From: Gemmatimonadota bacterium
GTDB lineage: Bacteria > Gemmatimonadota > Gemmatimonadetes > Longimicrobiales > UBA6960
Length of the DNA stretch: 6,725 nucleotides
NCBI GenBank assembly: GCA_019347995.1
Contig: JAHWKH010000143.1
Coordinates: 1 to 6,725 of the forward strand
Reading direction: 5' to 3'
The translations under genes were made by a program, and so were the position numbers. Under the pieces are notes generated by a model that was not told where the DNA came from, searched no databases, and saw only the letters and a program-made list of their open reading frames with translations. This document shows, piece by piece, positions 1 through 6,717 of this stretch. How positions within the stretch are numbered: the first letter of the stretch is position 1; each line of letters begins with the position of its first letter.

Positions 1-284
1 CGCGAGTAGGTGAGCGCCTTCATCACATCGGCCGCCTGGGTGGCGGCGACGAAGTGGCGGGCCAGCTCGGCGGCGTGTGACCCCGGCGTGTCGCGGTACC
101 GCTGCTCGAGGATCTCGGCGGTCCGCCCGTGGATCCGCGCCCTGCGGGAAGCGCCGAGATCGTCGTAGAGCGTGTGCTGCGTGAGGGCGTGGGAGAAGCG
201 ATAGCGGTCGACCACGCCCTCCACCTCGGTCAGCAGCGCTGCTCCGACGGCTTCGTCGATCAGGTCGAGGAGCTCGTCCTCGTC
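1..284 (-). pseudogene. Internal fragment of a regulatory ATPase/TPR-type protein, fused in frame to the biotin carboxylase
   Basis: The last 90 or so codons before the left edge encode [11 protein letters not shown]...[18 protein letters not shown]...[14 protein letters not shown]...[14 protein letters not shown]. This is the pattern of the helical segment after the NTPase domain in large regulatory proteins (AAA-ATPase/TPR modules found with LuxR, BTAD or adenylate/guanylate cyclase domains), where 'RFSHALV..TLY..L...RR..LH...A..LE' followed by 'ELA.H...A' is characteristic. Nothing like it occurs in biotin carboxylases. The native gene would have its ATP-binding part upstream, replaced here by accC sequence, and its remainder would continue past position 1. 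The family is recognised from memory of the motif; the effector domain cannot be told. The exact left/right limit of the join is uncertain by about 20 bases. Confidence 0.6.
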
Positions 285-707
285 GGCGTCGGCCACGGGC
301 TCGGTGATGCCCGGCACGATGGGCACGCCCGCCGCCGCCATCCTCCGGCGGGCCTCCGTCTTGTCGCCCATGGCCGTGATGGTGTCGGCGTCGGGGCCGA
401 CGAAGACCAGCCCGGCCTCCACCACCGCCCGGGCGAAGGGCGCACGCTCGGCGAGGAAGCCGTAGCCGGGGTGGACGGCCTCCGCCCCGGAGCGCTTCGC
501 CGCCTCCAGGATGCGGTCCACCCGCAGATAGCTCTCGGACGAGGGGGCCGGGCCCAGGAGATGGGCCTCGTCGGCCTCGAGGACGTGGGGCGCGAGGCGG
601 TCGGCTTCGGAATAGACCGCCACCGAGCGCACCCCCATCTCCCGGCACGCGCGGATCACGCGCAGCGCGATCTCGCCCCGGTTGGCCACGAGGAGGGTCT
701 TGAACAA
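1..707 (-). CDS. accC: Biotin carboxylase N-terminal domain (acyl-CoA carboxylase alpha subunit), chimeric and cut by the window edge
   Basis: Residues 1-143 match the N-terminal domain of biotin carboxylase, which makes carboxybiotin from ATP and bicarbonate in the cytoplasm. The opening (M)[29 protein letters not shown] (29-37), HPGYGFLAE (79-87) and MGDK (113-116, with the Lys at the position of the ATP-binding K116 of the E. coli enzyme) are diagnostic. The TTG at 705-707 is chosen because homologues begin 'MFKKVLIANRG'; no in-frame ATG lies near it and no strong Shine-Dalgarno is visible. From about residue 144 the protein stops resembling carboxylase and turns into a regulatory ATPase fragment without losing frame, so the glycine-rich ATP-grasp loop, the second ATP lysine and the catalytic core are missing. 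As it stands it cannot be an active carboxylase. It lies 103 bases downstream of the PDZ gene, and its natural partner is the carboxyltransferase at 2927-4477. Confidence 0.85.
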   Translation of the reverse strand, partial: MFKTLLVANRGEIALRVIRACREMGVRSVAVYSEADRLAPHVLEADEAHLLGPAPSSESYLRVDRILEAAKRSGAEAVHPGYGFLAERAPFARAVVEAGLVFVGPDADTITAMGDKTEARRRMAAAGVPIVPGITEPVADADEDELLDLIDEAVGAALLTEVEGVVDRYRFSHALTQHTLYDDLGASRRARIHGRTAEILEQRYRDTPGSHAAELARHFVAATQAADVMKALTYS

Positions 708-810
708 AGGTGAGCCATCCCGTCGCAAGTCGTTGTCGATCTTCGGCTTCGGACCACCATGCAGGGATGGCGCCCGAACGTGGAAGCATAGCGACGGGGA
801 CGGTGGCTCG

Positions 811-1989
811 CTACCGCCCCACCCGGCCCATCACTTCCATCGTCACGCGCTGGCGCAGGATCCGGAACGCGACCTCCTCGTCCTCGTCGTAGCTGGCCAG
901 GATGCGGCGGACGTCCTCGGGCGTGGTGACCGCGCGGCCCCCGACGGCCAGGATGACGTCTCCGGCGCGCAGGCCGAGCGGCGAATCGTCCGCGATGTCG
1001 GGCACGAGCACGCCCTCCGGGGTCCCGAAGTACTCGCCGAGGGACGGGTTCAGCTCCACCAGCTCGGCGCCCGCCACGCAGCTCCGGTCGAAGGCCAGGC
1101 CCTCTCCGCCGTCGCCGGGGCAGCGGCCGCCGCCGAAGCTCCATGCCCGCGGCGCCTCGCCCCGGAACGCGCGCACGCGGCCCTCGGGCGTCTCGTAGCG
1201 GAAGCCGCGCAGGCCCTCGGCATCGAGGCGCAGCCCCTCCAGGTCGCCGAGCCGCTCCCGCAGGGCGTCGAGGCGCAGCTCCTCCGCCTCGCCGAGCCGC
1301 TCCCGGAGGGCGTCCATGCGCGGGCCGTGGAGACGGAGACGCTCGCCCAGCGACCCCATCTCCTTCCGGAGCCGCTCCATGCGCTCCCAGCCCGGGTTCT
1401 CGTCCGGGGTGATGGTGGCGGTGCGGCGCTCGCCGTCCCGGAGGTAGGCGATCTCCACCGGCTCGCCGGGCTCCATGTCGCCCAGGATCTCGAGGAGCCG
1501 AGGCACGGCCGGATCGCCACGCACGGTCATCTCCCCCTCCCGCTCCCGCTCCACCGGCTCGGAGAGCGCCTGACCGTCCAGCGCGACGATCACGTCGCCG
1601 GCTCTCAGGCCCGCCCGCTCCGCGGCGCCTCCGGCCATGACCTCCTCGATGGGGGCGCCCGGCTGGCCGCGCCCGGGCGAGCCCAGCGTGACGCCGAGCC
1701 GGGCCCGGCGGGGAGCCGCCATGGACCACGCCATCGCCTCCGGCGGATGCGGGGGGAGGGGGGCCAGGCCGGGGAGGGGCGGCCCCGCCCAGTGGCAGCG
1801 GCACCCCTCGATCTCGTTGCCGTCCGCGTCCACGCAGCGGCAGGTGCGCTCGGGCTCCTCCTGGGCGGCCGCGGGCGGGGTCGCGACGGACACCACCGCC
1901 AGGATGGCGAGCAGGGCGACGACGCGGGGGCGGCGGCGGGGGGTGGTGGGGGCCCGTTCCAGGGCGACCCGGCGGGATCCAGCGGTCAT
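811..1989 (-). CDS. Secreted protein with two PDZ domains and a Cys-rich N-terminal motif
   Basis: 392 residues, function unknown. An Arg-rich N-terminus and a hydrophobic stretch (about 22-38), then 'TPPAAAQ', look like a signal peptide, so the mature protein should be extracytoplasmic. Two CxC pairs follow (C50/C52, C63/C65, then H66). PDZ 1 spans about 95-193 (ARLGVTLG..., [20 protein letters not shown]). Residues 199-260 are a charged Leu-rich helix containing a 15-residue tandem repeat. PDZ 2 spans about 308-390 ([28 protein letters not shown]). The 'AGLRAGDVI' type of loop is the PDZ hallmark seen in HtrA/DegP proteins, but there is no protease domain, so peptide binding or scaffolding is likelier than proteolysis. 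The open frame extends far upstream, but ATG at 1987-1989 is chosen because it has a good ribosome binding site and begins the signal peptide. The gene follows the DUF4230 gene after 110 bases. Confidence 0.85.
   Translation of the reverse strand: MTAGSRRVALERAPTTPRRRPRVVALLAILAVVSVATPPAAAQEEPERTCRCVDADGNEIEGCRCHWAGPPLPGLAPLPPHPPEAMAWSMAAPRRARLGVTLGSPGRGQPGAPIEEVMAGGAAERAGLRAGDVIVALDGQALSEPVEREREGEMTVRGDPAVPRLLEILGDMEPGEPVEIAYLRDGERRTATITPDENPGWERMERLRKEMGSLGERLRLHGPRMDALRERLGEAEELRLDALRERLGDLEGLRLDAEGLRGFRYETPEGRVRAFRGEAPRAWSFGGGRCPGDGGEGLAFDRSCVAGAELVELNPSLGEYFGTPEGVLVPDIADDSPLGLRAGDVILAVGGRAVTTPEDVRRILASYDEDEEVAFRILRQRVTMEVMGRVGR
1228..1317 (-). repeat. Two 45-base tandem repeats inside the PDZ gene
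   Basis: Residues 225-239 ([15 protein letters not shown]) and 240-254 ([15 protein letters not shown]) are consecutive copies of a 15-residue unit, and a third copy starts with LDA at 255. The repeat builds an amphipathic Leu/Glu/Arg helix between the two PDZ domains and is visible in the DNA as repeated 'gccgagccgctcccg' segments. Confidence 0.75.
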
Positions 1990-1992
1990 GCG

Positions 1993-1999
1993 TTCCTCC
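1993..1999 (-). promoter_or_regulatory. Ribosome binding site of the PDZ protein
   Basis: Reading the minus strand, GGAGGAA stands 3 bases before ATG at 1989, with the GGAGG core 5 bases away. It is the clearest Shine-Dalgarno in the window and decides the start over the much longer upstream reading frame, which would overlap the DUF4230 gene. Confidence 0.65.
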
Positions 2000-2008
2000 A
2001 CGGGTGCT

Positions 2009-2026
2009 GCGCGGTAACCTCCGCGC
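2009..2026. repeat. Hairpin-forming inverted repeat in the DUF4230-PDZ gap
   Basis: GCGCGG-TAACCT-CCGCGC forms a perfect 6-bp all-GC stem with a 6-base loop. It sits 9 bases upstream of the PDZ gene's ribosome binding site, in the 110-base gap. No T-run follows on either strand, so it is not a standard intrinsic terminator. It could stabilise an mRNA end or act as a protein-binding site, but in GC-rich DNA it may be chance. Confidence 0.35.
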
Positions 2027-2099
2027 GGTCTCCTCCGATGCTCAGCCGTGGGATGCGGGGGAGACGCCTCTCCGTTGCCCGGGAGCGGCGGGGACCGCG

Positions 2100-2822
2100 T
2101 CAGGCCGCGGGCCGGTCCAGGTTGTAGGTACGGGTCCCGACGCGCACCACGATCCGGGACGGATCGTGCCCCGCGGCTTCCATCACCGGGCGCAGGAGCG
2201 CACCCACGGTGCGCGCGGTGTGGATCCTGGGCTGCTCCGCGTCGGCCAGGTGTGCGGTGCCCTGGGAGTGGAGCACGCCGTTGATGAGCCCGATGGCCCG
2301 GTGCTCGGCGGCGCGGCCGCTGCGCGACTGGAGGCGTGCCCACCCCACTTCGGTCTCGACCTCCATGCGGGAGAGGGCCGGCTCCACGGAGTGGACCTCC
2401 ATGCCCGGCAGCGACACCTCGAGGGTGCCGTCCTCGTGCAGCACGATGTCGGACGCCCGCAGGCGCTTCAGGTCGACGCCGTAGGAGATCCGGCCCGGCA
2501 CCCGCACCCGCGCGGAGGTCGTGCCCAGGCTCACGTCGAGCAGCCCCGGGAGGAAGGTCTTCGTGTCGTCTACCCGGGTCTCGGCCATCACGTCGAGGCG
2601 CCCGGTGACCAGGAACGACGCCCGGGCCTCGCGCTGGATGGCGGCGTACACGCGGTCCCGCACCTGGCTCTCGGTGAGGCGGATGTCGGGAACGGCGTCG
2701 CGGAGCGCTCCGGCGGCCCAGCGGGTGCCGAACGCCAGCACGGCGGCGCTGACCGCCATGACCGCGAGGATCGTCGCGACGATGGCGGCTCGGGAGCGGG
2801 CGGGGCGGCTTTCGGGGGCCAT
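2100..2822 (-). CDS. DUF4230 family membrane-anchored protein
   Basis: 240 residues. The N-terminus has a short basic start (RPARSR) and one hydrophobic helix, about 14-31 (IVATILAVMAVSAAVLAF), probably a signal anchor that leaves the rest outside the cytoplasmic membrane. The following region resembles DUF4230: a segment about 58-85 of the 'REARASFLVTGRLDV' type, then ARVRVPGRISYGVDLKRLRA (about 104-123) and DGTLEVSLPGMEVHSVEP (131-148), matching the family's pattern of a strand reading 'G.v..GidL..i' followed by 'i.v.LP.p.i'. The function of DUF4230 is not known. ATG at 2820-2822 opens the membrane helix; I see no clear Shine-Dalgarno before it, and the open frame continues upstream into unrelated sequence. 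The gene lies 104 bases after the carboxyltransferase stop and 110 bases before the PDZ gene, likely in the same transcript. Confidence 0.75.
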   Translation of the reverse strand: MAPESRPARSRAAIVATILAVMAVSAAVLAFGTRWAAGALRDAVPDIRLTESQVRDRVYAAIQREARASFLVTGRLDVMAETRVDDTKTFLPGLLDVSLGTTSARVRVPGRISYGVDLKRLRASDIVLHEDGTLEVSLPGMEVHSVEPALSRMEVETEVGWARLQSRSGRAAEHRAIGLINGVLHSQGTAHLADAEQPRIHTARTVGALLRPVMEAAGHDPSRIVVRVGTRTYNLDRPAA

Positions 2823-2926
2823 GGCGCTTGGGGTCCGGGTTCGGAAGAGACGCTGTGCAAGAGATACACCGCAGACGGCGTCACGAACCACGAGGGCCCC
2901 GGGGCGGGGTGGCGGCCCCTTCCTCC

Positions 2927-4477
2927 CTACAGGGGAATGTTGCCGTGCTTCCGCTGCGGATTGGCGTCGCGCTTGTTGCGCAGCATGTCGAGGGCGCTCA
3001 CGAGCCGCGGGCGCGTCTCCCGGGGGTCGATGACATCGTCGAGGTAGCCCCTCGCCGCCGCCTCGTAGGGATGGGCGAACTGCTCCCGGTACTCCTCGAT
3101 GCGCGCCGCCGCGGCGGCCTCGGGATCGTCGGCCTTGGCCAGCTCCTTCCGGAACAGGACCTCGACGGCCCCTTTGGGTCCCATCACCGCGATCTCGGCG
3201 GTGGGCCACGCCAGGTTCACGTCGCCCCGGATGTGCTTGGAGTTCATGACGTCGTACGCGCCGCCGTAGGCCTTGCGGGTGATGAGCGTGACCTTGGGCA
3301 CGGTGGCCTCGCTGAACGCGTACAGGAGCTTGGCGCCGTGGCGGATGATGCCACCGTGCTCCTGCGCGACCCCCGGGAGGAAGCCGGGGACGTCCTCGAA
3401 TACCACCAGTGGGATGTTGAAGGAATCGCAGAAGCGGACGAAGCGGGCGCCCTTGTCGGCGCTGTCGATATCGAGGACCCCCGCCAGGACCGCCGGCTGG
3501 TTGGCCACGACCCCGACGCTCCGCCCGCCCATGTGGGCGAATCCCACCACGATGTTGCGGGCGTAATCGGCGTGCACCTCGTAGAAGTCTCCGTCGTCGA
3601 CCACCCGCCCGATGACGTCGTGGATATCGTAGGGCTTCGACGGCTCGTCGGGCACGATGTCGAGCAGCGCCTCGTCCTGACGGTCGAACGGGTCCTCGCA
3701 CTCACGCAGCGGCGGGTCCTCCCTGTTGTTCTGGGGGATGAAGTCGAAGAGCTTGCGGATGGACTGGAGCGTCTCGATCTCGGAGTCGTGGGCGAAGTGG
3801 GCCACGCCCGAGGTGGACGCGTGGACGTCGGCGCCGCCCAGTCCCTCCATGTCGATGTCCTCGTGGGTCACCGTCTTCACCACGTGGGGGCCGGTGACGA
3901 ACATGTAGCTGGTGCCCCGCACCATGTAGATGAAGTCGGTGATGGCCGGGGAGTAGACGGCGCCGCCGGCGCACGGGCCGAGCACGGCGCTGATCTGCGG
4001 CACCACACCGGAGGCCAGGGTGTTGCGGAGGAAGATGTCGGCGTAGCCGCCGAGGCTGACCACGCCCTCCTGGATCCGTGCGCCGCCGCTGTCGTTCAAT
4101 CCTATGACCGGTGCGCCGTTGGTCATGGCGAGGTCCATCACCTTCACGATCTTCTCCGCGTGGGTCTCCGAGAGCGACCCCCCGAACACGGTGAAGTCCT
4201 GGCTGAAGACGTAAACCAGCCGACCCTGTACGGTGCCGTAGCCGGTCACCACGCCATCGCCCAGATACTTCCTCTTCTCGAGGCCGAACCCGGTGGTGCG
4301 GTGGGTCACGAAGCGGTCCAGCTCGACGAAGCTGCCGTCGTCCAGGAGCAGGTCCAGCCGCTCGCGGGCCGACAGCTTCCCCCGCTCGTGCTGCGCCTCC
4401 AGCCGTTTCTCGCCACCGCCCTGCTCCGACTCCCGCCGCAGCTCGTCGAGCTGCTTCAACTTCTCACGCATGCTCAT
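2927..4477 (-). CDS. pccB: Acyl-CoA (propionyl-CoA type) carboxylase, carboxyltransferase beta subunit
   Basis: 516 residues, full length for the family and complete. It transfers CO2 from carboxybiotin to an acyl-CoA, probably propionyl-CoA giving methylmalonyl-CoA, in a cytoplasmic oligomer with a biotin carboxylase/biotin carrier subunit. N-terminal half: [21 protein letters not shown] (30-50), [11 protein letters not shown] (129-139) and [16 protein letters not shown] (167-182), which form the first oxyanion and acyl-CoA site. C-terminal half: [21 protein letters not shown] (364-384, biotin site) and [12 protein letters not shown] (400-411). The ending KHGNIPL is typical. D409 lies in the AYGGAYDVM motif, where Asp is associated with propionyl-CoA preference and Ile with acetyl-CoA in Streptomyces enzymes; this is recalled, not computed. 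ATG at 4475-4477 overlaps the upstream stop (ATGA), pointing to translational coupling; a second ATG two codons on is also possible. Gene symbols accD5 or mmdA would suit equally. Confidence 0.95.
   Translation of the reverse strand: MSMREKLKQLDELRRESEQGGGEKRLEAQHERGKLSARERLDLLLDDGSFVELDRFVTHRTTGFGLEKRKYLGDGVVTGYGTVQGRLVYVFSQDFTVFGGSLSETHAEKIVKVMDLAMTNGAPVIGLNDSGGARIQEGVVSLGGYADIFLRNTLASGVVPQISAVLGPCAGGAVYSPAITDFIYMVRGTSYMFVTGPHVVKTVTHEDIDMEGLGGADVHASTSGVAHFAHDSEIETLQSIRKLFDFIPQNNREDPPLRECEDPFDRQDEALLDIVPDEPSKPYDIHDVIGRVVDDGDFYEVHADYARNIVVGFAHMGGRSVGVVANQPAVLAGVLDIDSADKGARFVRFCDSFNIPLVVFEDVPGFLPGVAQEHGGIIRHGAKLLYAFSEATVPKVTLITRKAYGGAYDVMNSKHIRGDVNLAWPTAEIAVMGPKGAVEVLFRKELAKADDPEAAAAARIEEYREQFAHPYEAAARGYLDDVIDPRETRPRLVSALDMLRNKRDANPQRKHGNIPL
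4474..4477 (-). promoter_or_regulatory. ATGA stop/start overlap coupling the receptor gene to the carboxyltransferase
   Basis: The minus strand reads GGGGCAATGAGCATGCG. TGA (4474-4476) ends the receptor frame and ATG (4475-4477) begins the carboxyltransferase. A purine-rich run (GGGGGTGGGG) just upstream may serve as a weak ribosome binding site. The overlap indicates co-transcription and probably re-initiation of the same ribosomes. Confidence 0.7.
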
Positions 4478-5496
4478 TGCCCCACCCCCGCGGGGTGGTC
4501 GAGCATGCGCGGTGCGGGCGCCAGCTCGCCGTCCCGGATGACCACCAGGTAGGGCGTCCGTACGACCCGGCTCGCCCGCACTGAGAGCAGACCGGTGGCA
4601 CCGGGAATGCCGGCCAGGAGATGGAACCGGCGGGCGAACGCGTCCGGACTCGACAGCCGGTTCGGCAGCGCCTGCATGACCAGGTGCGCCGCGTCGTAGC
4701 CCAGCGCGGGAAGCTGGTTCTCGAGCGACCGCTGATACCGCGCCTCGTACGCTTCCACGAAGGCCGGGTCAGCGCCCGCGCTCGACCGCTCCGGCGGGAA
4801 CCGGGATGCGGCAATCACCCCCTCGATGTCGCGGTTCGGCACCAACCGCCGGACCTCCGCGCTGGCCCACGCTTCGTCCCCGATCACCTGCACGCCCACG
4901 GCATCCAGGCCGTAGAAGTCGATCTGCGGCGCGATCTGCTGGACGTCTCGCGGGGGGGCGGGCACGAAGAGCGCGAACGGCCGCGGCCTCGGGCCCGGGG
5001 CGCCCTCCCACGACTCCACCGGCTCGCCCGCTACGCCTTCGGCCCCGGCGGGCGCCATGGCCTGCTCGATTCGCCGCATGTGGCTGCCGAAGGTCGTGGT
5101 TCCGGAGTCGTAGGGCACCATCGCCCGGATCTCACCGCCCCGCGCCTCGTATTCCGCGGCGAACGCCCGCGCCTTCTGCTCGAACTCCTCCATCCGCGGA
5201 TACAGCACCGCCGCCCGCCGGAGCCCCACCTCCGCCGTGTACCGACCCAGCTCCTGGGCGCCCCGCGGGTCGCTCGAGTTCACCGAGTACGCCTCCGGCC
5301 AACGAGGGGCCACCGTCGATGTGGGGCTGATGAGCACCAGTCGCTGGTTCGCGCGCGCCCCCGCCGCCGCCGAGATCTGCTCCGGGAGCATCGGCCCGAC
5401 GATCGCCACCGCGCCGCGCCGCTCCAGCTCACGGACCGCCGCCCCGAGTCTCGCGCCACCCGCGTCATCCGCCACCACCAGCTCGATCCGCCGATT
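4474..5496 (-). pseudogene. N-terminally truncated LpoA/LivK-type periplasmic receptor
   Basis: About 339 residues of a type-1 periplasmic-binding fold, as in branched-chain amino-acid receptors (LivK) and penicillin-binding-protein activators (LpoA). Numbered in the long frame, [13 protein letters not shown] (409-421), [19 protein letters not shown] (434-452), [11 protein letters not shown] (461-471), [13 protein letters not shown] (535-547) and [15 protein letters not shown] followed by [14 protein letters not shown] (651-684) follow the fold in order. '[21 protein letters not shown]' (597-617) resembles the LpoA style, so an envelope-biogenesis role is as plausible as solute capture. The natural protein would start with a signal peptide and about 50-60 more residues ending in 'GGVLG' just before RRIEL; these are replaced here by symporter sequence. 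The C-terminus is intact and coupled to pccB by a 4-base overlap. If the join is an artefact, the natural gene is probably complete elsewhere. Confidence 0.7.
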
Positions 5497-6717
5497 CTGC
5501 AGCCGCTCGGCCTCCGCCACCAGCGCCTTGGCCTCGGTCCGCAGCGCCCGCAGCCGGCCGTCGAAGCCCTCGATGCGATCCCGCGCGGCGGCCACGTCCC
5601 CACCGGCCTCCCGCACCGCCAGCAGATCCAGCGTGGCCTGCCTGCGCAGCCCGTGGAGCTCCTCCTGCTGGGCCTCCAGCGCGCGGTAGGCCCCGGCCAC
5701 GCCACTGGCCTCCACCTGGGCCACCTCGGCGGCGTTGAACACCAGCGGCGGCCGCTCGAAGTGGTAGAAGACGAAGAGGAGCACGCCGATGCTCAGGATG
5801 AAGAACTGCATCGGCACCTTCAGGAACGCGTTGAAGATGAGCGAGAGGCGGCTCTGGGTGAGCGAGCTGGCGGTGAGGTAGCGCTGCACCTGGCTCTGGT
5901 CGGTGCCGAAGTAGGCGAGCGCCAGGAAGAAGCCGCCGATCATGCCCGACCAGATCGTGTAGGTGTTGCTGGGGTCCCAGGAGAGGTCGATGCTGCTCCA
6001 CATCTCCTGGATGCCGCCGATGTAGACCACGTCGCCCACGCCCACGCCGGCGGGGAGCTCGGCGAAGAGGATCGCGACGGCGGCGGCGATGCCGGCGAAC
6101 ATCATCAGCATCTGCACCACGTCGGTCCAGATCACCGCCGTGATCCCGCCCATGGTGGTGTAGGCGATGGTCACGGCGCCCATGATGAGGATCGTCACCA
6201 CCTCGTCCCAGCCGAAGATGACCGAGAGCACGATGGCCGGGGCGTAGAGCACCAGCCCGGCGGCCAGCCCCCTGGAGATCAGGAAGAGGAACGCGGTGAG
6301 GGACCGGGTCTTGGCGTCGAAGCGCGTCTCCAGGTACTCGTACGCCGTGTAGACCTTCGCCCGGTAGAAGAACGGCACGAAGAGGACGCACAGCAGCACC
6401 ATCACCAGCGGCTGGGGCAGGTAGACCTGGATGAACTCCATCCCGTCGTCGAACGCCTGTCCCGTCGTGCCGATGAACGTGATGGCGCTGGCCTGCGTGG
6501 CCATGACCGAGAGGCCGATGGCGCCCGAGATCGATATCGGCAAGGCCCGGCCGGCCGAGGAGCACCACGAGCGCATCGTCGCCGAACAGATGGCGCGCGA
6601 GAAGGCGGCCTGAGGCCGGCCCGCTGGGGTCGCTCGACGGCACGCCCGCCGCTGTTCTCGTCGCTGGCCTAGGCCCGCTGCGCCTGCCTGTTCCCGTTCT
6701 GATCTGTCATGCTTCAT
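4474..6717 (-). CDS. Chimeric open frame: antisense leader, sodium/solute symporter core, LpoA/LivK-like receptor
   Basis: One uninterrupted 747-codon frame that should not be read as a natural gene. Residues 1-64 (R, A, C, S and W rich) look like the shadow of a plus-strand gene end. Residues 65-408 are the interior of an SSS-family symporter, described separately. Residues 409-747 are a periplasmic receptor missing its start, also described separately. ATG at 6715-6717 is simply the first in frame; no ribosome binding site or signal peptide supports it, and the native starts of both component genes are absent. A genuine symporter-receptor fusion is unlikely because the symporter loses its later helices at the join and the receptor loses its first strand. 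Confidence 0.5.
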   Translation of the reverse strand: MKHDRSEREQAGAAGLGQRREQRRACRRATPAGRPQAAFSRAICSATMRSWCSSAGRALPISISGAIGLSVMATQASAITFIGTTGQAFDDGMEFIQVYLPQPLVMVLLCVLFVPFFYRAKVYTAYEYLETRFDAKTRSLTAFLFLISRGLAAGLVLYAPAIVLSVIFGWDEVVTILIMGAVTIAYTTMGGITAVIWTDVVQMLMMFAGIAAAVAILFAELPAGVGVGDVVYIGGIQEMWSSIDLSWDPSNTYTIWSGMIGGFFLALAYFGTDQSQVQRYLTASSLTQSRLSLIFNAFLKVPMQFFILSIGVLLFVFYHFERPPLVFNAAEVAQVEASGVAGAYRALEAQQEELHGLRRQATLDLLAVREAGGDVAAARDRIEGFDGRLRALRTEAKALVAEAERLQNRRIELVVADDAGGARLGAAVRELERRGAVAIVGPMLPEQISAAAGARANQRLVLISPTSTVAPRWPEAYSVNSSDPRGAQELGRYTAEVGLRRAAVLYPRMEEFEQKARAFAAEYEARGGEIRAMVPYDSGTTTFGSHMRRIEQAMAPAGAEGVAGEPVESWEGAPGPRPRPFALFVPAPPRDVQQIAPQIDFYGLDAVGVQVIGDEAWASAEVRRLVPNRDIEGVIAASRFPPERSSAGADPAFVEAYEARYQRSLENQLPALGYDAAHLVMQALPNRLSSPDAFARRFHLLAGIPGATGLLSVRASRVVRTPYLVVIRDGELAPAPRMLDHPAGVGQ
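5497..6525 (-). pseudogene. Internal fragment of an SSS-family sodium/solute symporter
   Basis: About 343 residues of an inner-membrane Na+-coupled solute symporter; the substrate cannot be told. Numbered in the long frame, [21 protein letters not shown] (66-86) is the broken first core helix. Further helices lie near 102-118, 137-165, 172-188, 193-218, 256-270 and 296-320. [20 protein letters not shown] (190-209) and [14 protein letters not shown] (270-283) correspond to the two conserved SSS signature regions. After [10 protein letters not shown] (323-332) comes a soluble charged, helical linker (about 333-404), known to me from some environmental SSS proteins. Typical members have 13-15 helices and about 550-650 residues. 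Here the leading helix before residue 65 and all helices after the linker are missing, including the one that completes the sodium site in vSGLT-like structures, so the fragment should not transport. Confidence 0.8.
6525..6540. repeat. Near-perfect 16-base palindrome at the symporter/plus-strand junction
   Basis: CCGAGATCGATATCGG pairs with itself at seven of eight positions, the single mismatch being 6529 against 6536. It lies exactly where the minus-strand symporter reading ends and the plus-strand gene end begins. Confidence 0.55.
6526..6613 (+). pseudogene. C-terminal end of an unidentified plus-strand gene
   Basis: The plus frame reads [28 protein letters not shown] and stops at TGA (6611-6613). 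The acidic, basic and alanine-rich helical composition and nearly all G or C third positions look like a real protein end, whereas the opposite strand gives a Cys/Trp/Ser-rich shadow. Upstream in this frame the sequence is antisense to the symporter, so the true gene body is missing. The protein family is not recognisable from 28 residues. The remaining 112 bases to the window edge show no convincing gene. Confidence 0.4.

Noticed and set aside
708..810. Promoter for the biotin carboxylase in the 103-base gap
   Set aside because: A TATGCT-like hexamer exists on the minus strand, but no acceptable -35 box stands about 17 bases upstream.
1814..1831. EF-hand-like calcium loop in the PDZ protein (DADGNEIEG)
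   Set aside because: Only the first acidic positions fit; the spacing and the final Glu of a 12-residue EF loop are not present, and the flanking cysteines suggest another structure.
682..2127. Plus-strand open frame opposite the PDZ gene
   Set aside because: Shadow of the PDZ gene, rich in H, A, G and R. The minus strand has signal peptide, two PDZ domains and a ribosome binding site.
1990..2343. Upstream extension of the PDZ reading frame
   Set aside because: It overlaps the DUF4230 coding end and is low-complexity Arg/Pro-rich; the ATG at 1989 has a clear ribosome binding site and starts a signal peptide.
2823..2926. Possible terminator or promoter between pccB and the DUF4230 gene
   Set aside because: Complementary GC runs near 2893-2920 pair only imperfectly and no T-run follows. 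I saw no convincing -35/-10 pair.
2828..4552. Long plus-strand open frame opposite the carboxyltransferase
   Set aside because: It is antisense to a full-length, well-conserved enzyme. Its His, Val, Asp and Arg-rich composition is the usual shadow of GC-rich coding DNA, and no domain is recognisable.
4621..6672. 683-codon plus-strand open frame opposite the symporter and receptor
   Set aside because: It is antisense to recognisable domains throughout, has shadow composition (runs of H, R, D, G), and crosses the junctions without any family match.
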